Source: Modicisalibacter luteus DSM 23508 | Lineage (GTDB): Bacteria; Pseudomonadota; Gammaproteobacteria; Pseudomonadales; Halomonadaceae | Length of the DNA stretch: 64,000 nt | Assembly (NCBI RefSeq): GCF_000378505.1 | Contig: NZ_KB899993.1 | Coordinates: 186,001 to 250,000 of the forward strand | Direction of reading: 5' to 3' | In this document: positions 16,931 through 26,977 of the stretch, piece after piece | Layout of the letters: each line of letters begins with the position of its first letter | Position numbering within the stretch: the first letter of the stretch is position 1 | The notes under the pieces: model-generated | The model's database searches: none | The model's input: only the letters and a program-made list of their open reading frames with translations | Told to the model about the DNA's origin: nothing | Made by a program: the position numbers and the translations under genes

Positions 16931-19042
16931 ATGGATATTACTGAATTCTATGAAACCTTCTTCGAGGAGGCGGAGGAGCTCCTGGGCGACATGGAGCGTC
17001 ACCTGCTCGAGTTGGATGTCGACGACCCGGACTCCGAACAGCTCAATGCGATTTTCCGTGCTGCGCATTCCATCAAGGGGGGGGCCGGGACGTTCGGTTT
17101 CCTGGTGTTGCAGGAAACCACCCATATTCTCGAAAACCTTCTCGATCACACGCGACGTGGAGAACTAACACTGCGGCGTGACATCGTCGACACCTTTCTG
17201 GAAGCCAAGGATATGTTGCACGACCAGCTAAACGCCTATCGCAATAGCGCCGAGCCCGACCCGGAAGCCTTCGAGCGCATCTGCAAAACCCTTAAGCAGC
17301 TGGCCTTGGATGAGTTGGGCAAGTCGATGGGTGACGTTGCGAGTGGTGCCTCCGCCTCGGCGCAGCCGGCCCCACCGCAGCCGGAGCCTGAACCCGAACC
17401 GGTTGCCGAAGCGTCTGTTGGGGCGGGAGATGAAGGTAACGCCTTATGTGTGGCGTTGCTGGGTGTCGATGACAAGGACCGCGAGTTGCTCGTCGAAGAA
17501 CTGGGCCAGCTAGGTGAGATTCGTGAGCAGCGGGGCGATGCCAAGCGCTACGAAGTCATCCTGTCGACCGGTGTGAGCACTGACGATATCGAAGCTGTCA
17601 TGTGCTTTATCGTCGAGCCCGAGCAGGTTCAGATCAGCAGCGTTAGTGGAGGAGCTGCCTCCGCGGTACCTGACATCAGTGCCAAGAAGGACGAGGCGCC
17701 AGCGGTAGAAGACAAGCCGGCTCCCAAGGCCCAAGCGCCGGATGAACCGGCCAAGCCTGCTGCCGAAAAGGCTGCCAAGCCGCCTGCCAAGGTGCAGGGC
17801 GGAAAGAACAAGGCAGGCGGGGAATCTTCCCTGCGTGTGCCGGTGGACAAGGTCGATCAGATTATCAACCTGGTCGGTGAACTGATCATCACCCAGTCAA
17901 TGCTCGACCAGACGGCTAGCGAGTTCGATGGCGTGACTCACAGCGCCTTGCATAACGGACTCAATCTGCTGCAGCGCAACGCGCGCGACCTGCAGGAAGC
18001 GGTCATGTCGATCCGCATGATGCCGATGGATTACGTGTTCAGCCGTTTTCCGCGTCTGGTTCGTGATCTGGCTGCCAAGCTCGACAAAGACATCGAACTC
18101 GTCACTGAAGGCAAGTCTACCGAACTCGACAAGAGCCTGATCGAGCGCATCATCGATCCGCTGACCCACCTGGTCCGCAACAGTCTCGACCATGGCATCG
18201 AGTCGCCGGACAAGCGTGAAGCCGCCGGCAAGCCGCGTACCGGTAAGCTAACGTTGTCCGCCCAGCATCAGGGCGGCAACATTTTGATCGAAGTCATCGA
18301 CGACGGTGCCGGCCTGTCTCGCAAGAAAATCCTCGCCAAGGCCGAGGCCAATGGCCTGGCTGTCTCCGACAGCATGAGTGACGACGAAGTCTGGCAGTTG
18401 ATCTTCGCCCCGGGCTTCTCTACCGCTGACAAAGTCAGTGACGTGTCCGGCCGTGGCGTTGGGATGGATGTCGTCAAGCGCAACATCCAGTCGATGGGCG
18501 GCCATGTCGAGATAGTCTCTCGTGAAGGTCAGGGCACGACGACACGTATCGTACTGCCGCTGACGCTGGCGATCCTCGATGGTATGTCGATCAAGGTGGG
18601 TGAAGAGGTGTTCATTCTGCCGCTGGGTGCTGTCCTCGAATCGCTGCAGCCCAACGAAGACGACCTGTATTCCATGGCCGGTAACGACCTGCTGCTCAAG
18701 GTGCGGGACGAGTACCTGCCGGTCATTGCCCTCCATCAGGTGCTGGATGTGCAGCAGGCGCGTACCAAGCTCACCGAGTGCATCGTGGTCATCGTGCAGG
18801 GTGAAGGTCGTCGCTACGCTCTGGTAGTGGACGACCTTGTCGGACAGCAGCAGGTCGTCGTCAAGAATCTTGAAACCAACTATCGCAAGGTGCCGGGGAT
18901 TTCCGCGGCCACCATTCTCGGCGATGGCAGCGTCGCACTGATTTTGGATATTGCCGACCTGCATCGCCTCAGTCGCCGTAAGGCGCCGCGCCGTAGCAAT
19001 GATCAACAGCACCAGCTCGTTCAGGAGGTACTTCCGTCATGA
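16931..19042 (+). CDS. cheA: Chemotaxis histidine kinase CheA
   Basis: The 703-residue kinase phosphorylates CheY and CheB in response to receptors. Domains: Hpt with phospho-His H46 ([14 protein letters not shown]); Pro/Glu-rich linker; P2 response-regulator-docking domain (about 165-240); Ala/Lys/Pro linker; dimerisation domain (about 290-350); ATPase (N box [17 protein letters not shown], then [11 protein letters not shown] and [13 protein letters not shown]); CheW-like C-terminus (about 550-690). It lies 19 bp after motB and overlaps cheW by 4 bp. Confidence 0.97.
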   Translation: MDITEFYETFFEEAEELLGDMERHLLELDVDDPDSEQLNAIFRAAHSIKGGAGTFGFLVLQETTHILENLLDHTRRGELTLRRDIVDTFLEAKDMLHDQLNAYRNSAEPDPEAFERICKTLKQLALDELGKSMGDVASGASASAQPAPPQPEPEPEPVAEASVGAGDEGNALCVALLGVDDKDRELLVEELGQLGEIREQRGDAKRYEVILSTGVSTDDIEAVMCFIVEPEQVQISSVSGGAASAVPDISAKKDEAPAVEDKPAPKAQAPDEPAKPAAEKAAKPPAKVQGGKNKAGGESSLRVPVDKVDQIINLVGELIITQSMLDQTASEFDGVTHSALHNGLNLLQRNARDLQEAVMSIRMMPMDYVFSRFPRLVRDLAAKLDKDIELVTEGKSTELDKSLIERIIDPLTHLVRNSLDHGIESPDKREAAGKPRTGKLTLSAQHQGGNILIEVIDDGAGLSRKKILAKAEANGLAVSDSMSDDEVWQLIFAPGFSTADKVSDVSGRGVGMDVVKRNIQSMGGHVEIVSREGQGTTTRIVLPLTLAILDGMSIKVGEEVFILPLGAVLESLQPNEDDLYSMAGNDLLLKVRDEYLPVIALHQVLDVQQARTKLTECIVVIVQGEGRRYALVVDDLVGQQQVVVKNLETNYRKVPGISAATILGDGSVALILDIADLHRLSRRKAPRRSNDQQHQLVQEVLPS

Positions 19043-19554
19043 CTGCCGTTTCTCAGGCTAACAACTCGCTCCAGCAGGCCAGCCACGCTGCCATCGACAC
19101 CCAAAGCAGCGAGTTCCTCGTCTTCTCGCTGGGCGAGGAAGAATATGCCGTCGATATTCTCAAGGTTCAGGAGATTCGTGGCTACGAGAACGTTACGCGT
19201 ATCGCCAACGCGCCCGACTTCATCAAAGGGGTAACCAATCTGCGCGGCGTGATCGTGCCGATCGTCGATCTGCGTATCAAGTTCCACCTCGATAAGGTCG
19301 AGTATGGTGGCCAGACCGTAGTGATCGTGGTGAATGTTGCCGACCGTGTGGTAGGCATCGTGGTCGATGGTGTCTCCGATGTCATGACGCTGTCGCCCGA
19401 TCAGATCAAGCCGGCACCGGAGTTCGGTGTGGCCTTGTCCTCAGACTACCTGAGTGGCCTGGGCAGTCTGGATGATCGGATGTTGGTGCTAGTCGACATC
19501 GACAAGTTGCTGACCAGTGAGGAAATGGCCCTGGTCGACCGGACGGCCAAGTAA
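19039..19554 (+). CDS. cheW: Chemotaxis coupling protein CheW
   Basis: A 171-residue adaptor linking chemoreceptors to CheA. It is a single CheW domain with the expected [33 protein letters not shown] and [11 protein letters not shown] segments. Its ATG overlaps the cheA stop (ATGA), so the two are translationally coupled. Confidence 0.97.
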   Translation: MTAVSQANNSLQQASHAAIDTQSSEFLVFSLGEEEYAVDILKVQEIRGYENVTRIANAPDFIKGVTNLRGVIVPIVDLRIKFHLDKVEYGGQTVVIVVNVADRVVGIVVDGVSDVMTLSPDQIKPAPEFGVALSSDYLSGLGSLDDRMLVLVDIDKLLTSEEMALVDRTAK

Positions 19555-19581
19555 ACAGGCTAGGAAACCCTCCTGGTATCA

Positions 19582-19611
19582 CCCGCGCGGCTAAACAGTA
19601 GCCTGCGCGGG
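19582..19611 (+). other. Strong hairpin between cheW and the first chemoreceptor gene
   Basis: CCCGCGC and GGCTA pair with TAGCC and GCGCGGG (12 bp with one bulged T) around a 5-nt AACAG loop. No T run follows, so it is not a standard terminator. It may stabilise or delimit the motA-cheW mRNA, or attenuate read-through into the receptor gene. Confidence 0.5.
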
Positions 19612-19693
19612 ATGCGTCGAATGATAGGCATAGACCATAACAAAAGAACCCAGCGAGGCCTTGAGCCTTGGGTACAAGAACAGGGGAAGCGTC

Positions 19694-21865
19694 ATGCAGA
19701 ACAATCAACCGGTTACGCACCGGGAATATGTCATTGATGATGATAGCTATCTGATTTCCCGTACCGACCTGAAGGGCCGGATTACTTACGCTAACCCGGC
19801 CTTTATCGAGGTCAGTGGCTTTTCTCATGAAGAGCTGGTTGGGGCGCCACATAGTATCGTTCGGCACCCCGACATGCCGGAAGCGGCCTTTGCCGATCTT
19901 TGGCAAACCCTCGAAGCCGGCAAATCCTGGGAAGGACTGGTCAAGAATCGCCGTAAGGACGGTGACCATTATTGGGTTCATGCCAGCGTAACGCCGATTT
20001 TCGAAGGCGGGGAAATCCAGGGCTACGCCTCGGTGCGCGTTAAGGCGACGGCCGAAGAGTGTCAGCAAGCCGAGCAGTCCTACGCGCTGATGCGTGAAGG
20101 TAAGGGCAAGCGGTTGATGCTGCATCATGGCCAGCTCCGGCGGCGTGGCTTGGTGGCACGGCTGAGACGGCTCAACCTGCGTTCCATGCGCGCTCGGTTA
20201 GTGATGCTGATAGGGGTAGCCGCAGCGCTGATCTTGGCGAGCGGGGGAATGGGGCTTTATGCCCTCGAAGAAGCAGGCCAGCGTTTTACTCGGTTGAATC
20301 AGGACGGTTTAGAAGACGTTGCGCGTCTGCAAAAGATCGAACAGCTAGTCACCCAGAGCCATCAGTCCCTTTCTCGTCTCGAGCGGCTCGAACTGCTCGA
20401 TACTCGTGGCGAGCGCGCCGACGAATTGCAGGGCCTGATCGAGCGCATCAATGCATATTGGGCCGAGTTTAACCGCCCTGCCAACCAGACTGCGTTGATC
20501 AATGAGTTCGGCAAGCATCTGCATCATTATGTAGATGAGGATCTTCAAGATACAGTCGATGTGCTGCGCAGCGAGGATGCCTTCCAGGCGTTCGTTGCAC
20601 TGGAAGGCATGATTGAAGAGTTACAAAAGGAAGGTGACCTCACTTCGCAGCAAGTCAATGAACTGATCGCGGAGAAGCAGTCACAGGCGCGTACCCTGGC
20701 TGAACAGGCTACTGCCGAAGAGCGGCAGATGTGGCTCTTTCAGGCCGGGCTGTTGCTGGCGGGATTGACGTTGCTGATCCTTATGGGGGCGTTCATCATT
20801 CGCGCCATTCTGCGACCTGTCAATGAATCGGTGGCGTTCACCCGGCAGATCGCGGCGGGCAATCTGGGCGCCAGCATGCCCAGCCAGCGAAATGATGAAC
20901 TAGGGCTGCTCATGCGTGCTCTGGACACCATGCGCCAAAGTCTCGGCAGCATCGTGGTAGACGTTAATCAGAGCGTGAGTGTGGTGCGTCCGGCGTCGCG
21001 CGATATCGCGTCGGGTAACGAAGACCTGTCGTCACGAACCGAGCAACAGGCTGCCTCGCTGGAGGAAACCGCCTCGAGCATGGAAGAAATGACGGCGACC
21101 GTGAAGCAGAACGCGGCCAATGCGCGTGAAGCGAGCGGCTTGGCCAGCAGTGCAGCAGGAGCCGTGCGAGAGAGTGGCGAGGTCATGGGGCAGGTGGTAA
21201 CCACCATGGATCGCATCACCGAAAGTTCGCGCAAGGTCTCTGAAATCATTGGTGTCATCGACTCGATTGCCTTTCAGACCAATATTCTGGCGCTCAATGC
21301 CTCGGTCGAAGCAGCACGGGCTGGTGAGCAGGGACGCGGATTCGCGGTAGTGGCTGGTGAAGTACGCAACCTGGCGGGTCGCTCTGCGGACGCTGCACGT
21401 GAGATTCGTGCCTTGATCGATGGTTCGGCCCAGGAAATTGGTGGTGGGGCTGACCTGGTCAAGAAAGCCGAATCCTCCATCGAACAGGTCGTGGCCTCGG
21501 TGCTCAAGGTCAACGACATCATGGGCGAGATCGCCTCTGCCTCCGATGAGCAGACGCGCGGTATCGAACAGATCAATCAGGCCATTGCGCAAATGGATGA
21601 AGTGACGCAGCAAAACGCTGAACGTGTCCAGACTTCCGCAAGGGCAGCGACCAACCTGACTCAACAGGTCGCGCAGCTTGCCAATGCCGTGGCCGTGCTT
21701 CGCTTGAGGGGGCAGGGGGAGGAAGCGGTTGATCGTGCAACGCGCTTCAAGGCTGCTGACGCACGTCACCAATCCACGACTAACTCACTGTCTATCGGTG
21801 CCAATGAAAAGAAAGCAGCCAGGTTGGTCAAGACCGAAACAAAAGAGGAGTGGGAAGAGTTTTAA
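19694..21865 (+). CDS. Aer-like PAS chemoreceptor with a periplasmic domain
   Basis: A 723-residue methyl-accepting chemotaxis protein. The N-terminal PAS domain (about 15-125; NPAFIEVSGFSHEELVG, IVRHPDMPEAAFADLW) strongly resembles the FAD-binding PAS of the energy/oxygen sensor Aer. Unlike Aer, it then has two membrane helices (about 175-195 and 345-370) enclosing a ~150-residue helical periplasmic domain, followed by HAMP and the signalling domain. It ends in EEWEEF, a CheR-docking pentapeptide. I chose ATG 19694 (AGGGGA 7 nt upstream) over the upstream TTG at 19661. Whether it binds FAD is inferred. Confidence 0.88.
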   Translation: MQNNQPVTHREYVIDDDSYLISRTDLKGRITYANPAFIEVSGFSHEELVGAPHSIVRHPDMPEAAFADLWQTLEAGKSWEGLVKNRRKDGDHYWVHASVTPIFEGGEIQGYASVRVKATAEECQQAEQSYALMREGKGKRLMLHHGQLRRRGLVARLRRLNLRSMRARLVMLIGVAAALILASGGMGLYALEEAGQRFTRLNQDGLEDVARLQKIEQLVTQSHQSLSRLERLELLDTRGERADELQGLIERINAYWAEFNRPANQTALINEFGKHLHHYVDEDLQDTVDVLRSEDAFQAFVALEGMIEELQKEGDLTSQQVNELIAEKQSQARTLAEQATAEERQMWLFQAGLLLAGLTLLILMGAFIIRAILRPVNESVAFTRQIAAGNLGASMPSQRNDELGLLMRALDTMRQSLGSIVVDVNQSVSVVRPASRDIASGNEDLSSRTEQQAASLEETASSMEEMTATVKQNAANAREASGLASSAAGAVRESGEVMGQVVTTMDRITESSRKVSEIIGVIDSIAFQTNILALNASVEAARAGEQGRGFAVVAGEVRNLAGRSADAAREIRALIDGSAQEIGGGADLVKKAESSIEQVVASVLKVNDIMGEIASASDEQTRGIEQINQAIAQMDEVTQQNAERVQTSARAATNLTQQVAQLANAVAVLRLRGQGEEAVDRATRFKAADARHQSTTNSLSIGANEKKAARLVKTETKEEWEEF

Positions 21866-21901
21866 GCTGCCTGCCTCTTTTCTCTTTAGCTACGTGCTCC
21901 C

Positions 21902-21930
21902 AAGCATGTGCCCGTAGGCACATGCTTTTT
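21902..21930 (+). terminator. Rho-independent terminator after the PAS chemoreceptor
   Basis: An 11-bp perfect stem AAGCATGTGCC/GGCACATGCTT, loop CGTA, with a T run 21926-21930. It lies 36 bp after the stop codon and ends the motA-to-receptor transcript. Confidence 0.9.
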
Positions 21931-22026
21931 AGCCTAACTGAACTTGGTCGACTTTAGTTATTGCGCCGGCCGATGGGCTTGCCAACAACCCTTGAAAGTT
22001 TATTGCAATCATCGACAGAGAATTAT

Positions 22027-23628
22027 ATGCAACATTGGACAATGAACAGGAAGCTTTGGGCGATTCTGGTCCTGATGTGGGTCGGAATGATGTTGATCGT
22101 TGGTTGGTCCGCATTCGATAAGCGCGAAACGCTGCTTGAAGAGCGTAAACGGAGCCTGCAACTTTTCATAACTAGCGCCCATAACATGGTCGAAGATTTT
22201 GTCGGCCGGGCAGAGAGTGGTGAACTTACGGTCGAAGAGGCCAAGCAACGTGCTACCGAGCGTCTGGCGACCCTGAGCTTCGGCGATGGCGGGTATATTT
22301 TCGTCTTCGATAGTCAGCAGGACATTGTCTATCATCCGCGTCGCGAGCCGGGCAGTGACATGACGTCGTTCCAGGATGATAACGGCAAATATCTTTATCG
22401 TGAGCTGACTCAGGTTGCCCAGGCCGAAGGGGGCGGTTTCGTCGACTACATGTCGAGAAATACTGAAGGGAATACTGAAGAGCCTAAGCTAAGTTACGTG
22501 CTTCGTATTCCCGAATGGGATTGGCAAATGGCGACTGGTGTCTACCTGAAAGATGTCCAGGCGGCGTTCTGGAGCAGCTTGTTCGGATTGGGACTGATCT
22601 TGTTGGCGGTTGGAGCCACCCTGTCAACAGCCATGTTCTTTATCATTCGTGACGTTCTGAAAAGCCTGGGCGGCGATCCGCGCCACGCCCGCGATGTCGT
22701 CCAGCAAATTGCCAGCGGCGACCTGACCCGCCCGCTTCAGTTGAAGTCGGGTGATTCGAGCAGCCTGTTGGCGGCGATTGAAGGCATGCGTCAGCGGCTT
22801 TCGTCATCGCTGGCGCAAGTGCGCCAGGCGGCTGAACAGATCAATTCAGGCTCCAGCAGGATTGCAGCCGGTAACCAGGACCTCTCGGCCCGCACCGAGC
22901 AGCAGGCCGCGTCCATCGAAGAGACGGCATCCAGCATGGAAGAGCTGACCCAGACCGTACGCCAGAATGCCGACAACGCCCACCAGGCCAGCACGATTGC
23001 CGATGAAACCAGCAGTACGGCACGTCAGGGCGGCACGATGATGGGTGAGGTAGTAACGACCATGCGGGGTATCTCTGAAAGTACCCAGCGCGTCAATGAA
23101 GTCATCAGCGTCATCGACTCGATTGCCTTCCAGACCAATATCCTTGCGCTCAACGCATCGGTTGAGGCTGCGCGTGCCGGCGAGCAGGGGCGCGGCTTTG
23201 CCGTCGTCGCCGGCGAGGTGCGCACGCTGGCCAGTCGTAGTGCCGAAGCGGCGCGCGAAATTCGAACCATGATCCAGGCATCGAACGAGCAGGTCGAGGC
23301 TGGGGCTACCCTTGTCGACCAGACCGGAAATACAATTCATGATGTCGTGACTTCGGTGGCACGCATGTCGGAACTCATGCGCGAGATCGCCTCGGCCTCC
23401 CAGGAACAGAGTGCCGGCATTGAGCAAGTGGGGCAGGCCGTTGGCCAGATGGATCAGGTAACACAGCAGAATGCCAGCCTGGTACAGGAGGCCAGTGTCA
23501 CATCGAGTTCACTGGAGGCCCAGGCTCATCAGCTGGAAGAGATCGTGGCTTGGTTCAAACTGGCGGATGTCTCGCAGCAAAAGGCGTCCTCCGCGCCCAA
23601 GGCACTGGCTTATGAAAGCGCCGATTAA
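22027..23628 (+). CDS. Methyl-accepting chemotaxis protein with single Cache sensor (sCache_2-like)
   Basis: A 533-residue chemoreceptor: TM helix (about 8-28), periplasmic single-Cache domain (about 30-180; GDGGYIFVFDSQQDIVYHP, then IPEWDWQMATGVYLKD), second TM (about 185-210), HAMP, and the cytoplasmic signalling domain ([17 protein letters not shown]). Small carboxylates are common ligands of this sensor class, but the ligand here is unknown. Unlike the other receptors here it ends ALAYESAD, without a CheR-binding pentapeptide. The start is uncertain (ATG 22027 or 22042; weak ribosome site), and I found no convincing promoter. Confidence 0.88.
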   Translation: MQHWTMNRKLWAILVLMWVGMMLIVGWSAFDKRETLLEERKRSLQLFITSAHNMVEDFVGRAESGELTVEEAKQRATERLATLSFGDGGYIFVFDSQQDIVYHPRREPGSDMTSFQDDNGKYLYRELTQVAQAEGGGFVDYMSRNTEGNTEEPKLSYVLRIPEWDWQMATGVYLKDVQAAFWSSLFGLGLILLAVGATLSTAMFFIIRDVLKSLGGDPRHARDVVQQIASGDLTRPLQLKSGDSSSLLAAIEGMRQRLSSSLAQVRQAAEQINSGSSRIAAGNQDLSARTEQQAASIEETASSMEELTQTVRQNADNAHQASTIADETSSTARQGGTMMGEVVTTMRGISESTQRVNEVISVIDSIAFQTNILALNASVEAARAGEQGRGFAVVAGEVRTLASRSAEAAREIRTMIQASNEQVEAGATLVDQTGNTIHDVVTSVARMSELMREIASASQEQSAGIEQVGQAVGQMDQVTQQNASLVQEASVTSSSLEAQAHQLEEIVAWFKLADVSQQKASSAPKALAYESAD

Positions 23629-23670
23629 AGGCCCGTATTAATCCTAAGGCTGTTTTTACAGCTCTTGTAG

Positions 23671-23702
23671 CCGCCCTGGTCATGGCCAGGGTGGTTTTTT
23701 TT
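23671..23702 (+). terminator. Rho-independent terminator after the Cache chemoreceptor
   Basis: Stem CCGCCCTGG/CCAGGGTGG (9 bp with one G-U pair), loop TCATGG, followed by eight T residues (23695-23702). It lies 43 bp after the stop codon. Confidence 0.92.
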
Positions 23703-23744
23703 GTACCTCCTGTCTCGCAAGAGCGCAGGACAAGCCTTTCACTA

Positions 23745-23771
23745 TCAAGTCTTTTCCATAACGGCCGATAG
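23745..23771 (+). promoter_or_regulatory. Sigma-28 (FliA) promoter of the third chemoreceptor/cheR-cheB unit
   Basis: TCAAGTCT at 23745-23752, 11 nt, then GCCGATAG at 23764-23771: 6/8 and 7/8 matches to the FliA consensus. The leader to the receptor start is about 200 nt and otherwise empty. The ORF crossing it (23701-23994) starts inside the terminator and looks spurious. Confidence 0.85.
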
Positions 23772-23977
23772 TTCTCTCGACGGCTGGGACTATCGGGCAT
23801 CTTCCCGAGGGCGGGTTCCTTTATTAGCCGTACCGTACTGCCTGTTGGATTCCGGTTGCTTACAACTGGCCGGGGCGCAGCTAAAGACCATGCATGAACA
23901 TGGCGATAAAGAGGCAGCGCAGAAAGTCGGTGGCGATCCGCTGAGGCGCCTCACATTCAATAAGACGCAGGGATCTT

Positions 23978-25681
23978 ATGAAGCTGATCGATAACATGAC
24001 CGTAAAGACCAGCTGGTTGCTGGTATTGGCAGTGTTCACGGTGTTGGTGTTCTGTGTGAGTGGCTTGGGCGGCTATGCAGTCATGTACAGCCAACAAGCC
24101 TTGGGTACGCTCAATAAGGTCAATGTCGAGCAACAGTCCACGCTGAACCGGGCCAACAGTCAGCTGCTCAATCTGAGACTGGCGATTCAGAGCGAATATG
24201 CCCAGCTCAATGGTGCGGGGTGGGGGAGTCAGGATTCGCAGATGGATGCGTTGCCCGACATGCTCGATGAACTGCGCAATACCTTCGAAGAATTCAAGGC
24301 GATTCCCATCGAGCCCAATCATGAGGCGCTGGTCGCTCAGATCGAACAGGATTTCAACACGCTTGTAGAAGGAGCGCTGGCACCACAAATCGCCGCGTTG
24401 CAGGATCTGGACCTGTTCACGTTCAGCGAGAACGCAGCAACCGCTCAGGCCCTAAATGATGCCTTTTACAGCAGTGCTGTCGATTTCTTCGTCGCTGCCG
24501 AAAGCGATGGTCGTCAGCTTTACGGAACCTTCCAGGAGACGGCTCTGTTACTGGAGATCGCTATCGGCGCGGCCGTGGTGATTTCCATTATCATGATTCT
24601 GGTCGTGTTGTGGGGCATTACCATAAACGTCATTCGTCCGCTGGGGCGCGTCGTGCAGCACTTCGAGCGCATGGCCGAAGGCGATTTGTCGGCCAGTATC
24701 GAACAGCGCGGCGACAACGAGATTGGCAAGCTGTTCTCTTCGCTAGCGCGAATGCAGCAAGGCCTGTCACGTACCGTAGGCAGGGTGCGAAGCAGTAGCC
24801 AGAGCATACATGCCGGCTCGCGAAGCATTGCCCAGGGCAACACCGACCTCTCCTCGCGGACCGAACAGCAGGCGGCCTCGCTCGAAGAAACCGCGTCCAG
24901 CATGGAGCAACTGACCTCTACCGTCAGCCAGAACGCAGACAATGCCCGTCAGGCCAGTCAATTGGCACAGAGTGCGTCGCAGACCGCCCAGCGCGGTGGC
25001 GAGGTAGTCGGCCAGGTCGTCGATACCATGCAAGACATCAGCGCCAGCTCCCATAAGGTCGTCGACATCATCGACGTCATCGATTCGATCGCTTTCCAGA
25101 CCAACATCCTGGCGCTCAATGCCTCGGTTGAGGCGGCGCGTGCCGGCGAGCAGGGCCGGGGGTTCGCGGTCGTTGCAGGCGAGGTGCGTAACCTGGCCGG
25201 ACGCTCGGCCGACGCCGCCAAGGAGATCCGCGGCCTGATCGAAGCCTCGGTCGAGCGTGTCGATCTCGGGTCGAAGCTGGTTGACCAGGCCGGCAGCACC
25301 ATGGGCGATATCGTCGCTGCCGTACAGCGCGTCAACGACATCATGGATGAGATTGCCTCTGCCTCCCAGGAACAGAGTAACGGCATCGGCCAAGTGAATC
25401 AGGCCATCACCCAGATGGACCAGGTCACCCAGCAGAATGCCAGCCTGGTGCAGGAAGCTGCCTCTGCCGCTACCGCACTCGAGCGCGAAGCCGAGGCACT
25501 GCGTGAAGCCGTAGCGTTGTTCCGCTTGGCGCAGCAGGCCGGCGCCGAGCACGACCCGTTACCGGCCCCAACTGCGCGAAGTGCGACCCGGGCTCCCGCA
25601 GCCCCGAACGCCGATACGCAAACCAGGCTGCCCAGCTCCCGTTCGGCGCAGCCTGCCGAGGAAGAGTGGGAAGCTTTCTAG
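23978..25681 (+). CDS. Methyl-accepting chemotaxis protein, Tar/Tsr-type (helical-bundle sensor)
   Basis: A 567-residue chemoreceptor: N-terminal TM (about 12-37), ~150-residue periplasmic four-helix-bundle type sensor, second TM (about 190-215), HAMP ([20 protein letters not shown]), long signalling helices with the conserved hairpin tip, and a Pro/Ala/Arg-rich flexible tail ending EEEWEAF, a CheR-tethering pentapeptide. The ligand is unknown. It has its own sigma-28 promoter and is followed by the orphan receptor tail and cheR. Confidence 0.93.
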   Translation: MKLIDNMTVKTSWLLVLAVFTVLVFCVSGLGGYAVMYSQQALGTLNKVNVEQQSTLNRANSQLLNLRLAIQSEYAQLNGAGWGSQDSQMDALPDMLDELRNTFEEFKAIPIEPNHEALVAQIEQDFNTLVEGALAPQIAALQDLDLFTFSENAATAQALNDAFYSSAVDFFVAAESDGRQLYGTFQETALLLEIAIGAAVVISIIMILVVLWGITINVIRPLGRVVQHFERMAEGDLSASIEQRGDNEIGKLFSSLARMQQGLSRTVGRVRSSSQSIHAGSRSIAQGNTDLSSRTEQQAASLEETASSMEQLTSTVSQNADNARQASQLAQSASQTAQRGGEVVGQVVDTMQDISASSHKVVDIIDVIDSIAFQTNILALNASVEAARAGEQGRGFAVVAGEVRNLAGRSADAAKEIRGLIEASVERVDLGSKLVDQAGSTMGDIVAAVQRVNDIMDEIASASQEQSNGIGQVNQAITQMDQVTQQNASLVQEAASAATALEREAEALREAVALFRLAQQAGAEHDPLPAPTARSATRAPAAPNADTQTRLPSSRSAQPAEEEWEAF

Positions 25682-25748
25682 GGCTGTTACTGCGAAAAAC
25701 AACAACAAGAGCACGCCTGGGAAGTTACCCGCAGCAAAGAGTATTGAC

Positions 25749-25988
25749 ATGCACAACCACCGACAGGTCACCCAACGCGACCGGCAGATAGCACTGCTGG
25801 GCCAGGCCATGGCGGTATTGCGTATGAGTGGCAGCGGAAAGGAAACCGTCGACCGTGAGACGCGTTTCAAGGCGGCGGGGGCACGTTGTGCGCTCCCGTC
25901 TAGGCAGACAGAGCCGGCTGCGGTGCAACCTGTGAAGACACAGATCAAGCATCACGCGGCCAGTGAGGATGAATGGGAGGCTTTTTGA
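25749..25988 (+). pseudogene. Orphan chemoreceptor C-terminal tail with CheR-binding pentapeptide
   Basis: A 79-codon ORF matching only the end of a chemoreceptor. LLGQAMAVLRMSGSGKETVD and then TRFKAAGAR line up with LANAVAVLRLRGQGEEAVD and TRFKAADAR at the end of the PAS receptor (19694-21865), and it finishes EDEWEAF like the intact receptors. No sensor, membrane or signalling-helix sequence precedes it. It is either a relic left by deletion of a receptor gene or an expressed mini-tail. Its last codons overlap the cheR start, so it may be kept for translational coupling. Ribosome site before ATG 25749 is modest (AAAGAG). Confidence 0.7.
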
Positions 25989-26914
25989 GCACACCAATCC
26001 ATCGGTCCGTCATGGAGGGTGATGCCACCCGGGAGACAGCCTTTGATGGTAGCTTCCCGGGAGGCAGTGGCCTCGAACGTGACCTTGTGATGACCGATGC
26101 AGATTTCGAACGCGTGCGCAAGCTGATCTACGAGCGCGCCGGCATCGTGCTGGCGGAACACAAGCGCGAGATGGTCTACAGTCGCCTGGCGCGCCGGCTG
26201 CGTCAGCATAACCTGATTCGCTTTGCGGATTACCTGGTACGTCTCGAACGGCAACCCGAGTCCAAGGAGTGGGAGGCATTCACCAATGCCCTGACCACGA
26301 ACCTGACGGCATTCTTCCGGGAGGCGCACCATTTCCCCTTGCTCGCAGCCCACGTGGCGAAAAGTGCCGGGCCCGTACGCATCTGGAGCTCGGCCGCCTC
26401 TACCGGCGAGGAGCCATACTCCATTGCCATGCTCTTGCAGGAAACGCTGGGGAGCAGGGCACGCGATGCCCGTGTAGTGGCTACCGATATCGACACCGAC
26501 GCACTGAACAAGGCGCGCGCAGCCGTCTATCCCATGGATCAGGTCGATAAACTGACCGAAGAGCGCCGTAAGCGCTTTTTCCTGCGCGGTAGCGGGGCGC
26601 GAGCGGGTTTAGCGCGGATACGTCCGGAACTTGCCGCTATGGTCGAGTTTCAGGCGCTCAATCTGCTGGCGCCGAAATGGGACATGAAAGGGCCCTTTGA
26701 CGCCATTTTCTGCCGCAACGTGATGATCTATTTCGACAAGGCAACCCAGGCAAAGATACTCGAGCGATTCGTGCCTTTTCTCAAGCCGGACGGACTGCTT
26801 TTCGCAGGCCATTCCGAGAATTTCTCGTACATTAGCCAAGCCTTCCGTCTGCGCGGCCAGACAGTTTATGAATTGGCCAGCTCACCCTCAAGCCGACCGG
26901 GCCATGGCCGATAG
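25985..26914 (+). CDS. cheR: Chemoreceptor glutamate methyltransferase CheR
   Basis: The enzyme methylates receptor glutamates with S-adenosylmethionine. N-terminal helical domain (FERVRKLIYERAGIVLAEHK, read in part), then the SAM-binding fold with RIWSSAASTGEEPYSIAML and FDAIFCRNVMIYFDK. I chose TTG 25985 (309 residues) because GGGAGG lies 5-6 nt upstream and the TTGA overlap couples it to the receptor tail; ATG 25973 and ATG 26012 are alternatives. It is followed by cheB after 63 bp. Confidence 0.93.
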   Translation: MSTPIHRSVMEGDATRETAFDGSFPGGSGLERDLVMTDADFERVRKLIYERAGIVLAEHKREMVYSRLARRLRQHNLIRFADYLVRLERQPESKEWEAFTNALTTNLTAFFREAHHFPLLAAHVAKSAGPVRIWSSAASTGEEPYSIAMLLQETLGSRARDARVVATDIDTDALNKARAAVYPMDQVDKLTEERRKRFFLRGSGARAGLARIRPELAAMVEFQALNLLAPKWDMKGPFDAIFCRNVMIYFDKATQAKILERFVPFLKPDGLLFAGHSENFSYISQAFRLRGQTVYELASSPSSRPGHGR

Positions 26915-26977
26915 TCTGAGAATTACATCCTCTTACGCTACCGATACATGTCAGCGTAACGGAAAGGAGAGTTTCCA

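Noticed and set aside
21952-21976. GCCGATGG upstream of the Cache chemoreceptor as a sigma-28 -10
   Set aside because: At the required distance the -35 reads GACT, not TAAA/TCAA, so the promoter is not supported.
23701-23994. 97-codon plus-strand ORF before the third chemoreceptor
   Set aside because: It starts inside the T run of a terminator, crosses the sigma-28 promoter, overlaps the receptor start and has no recognisable protein character.
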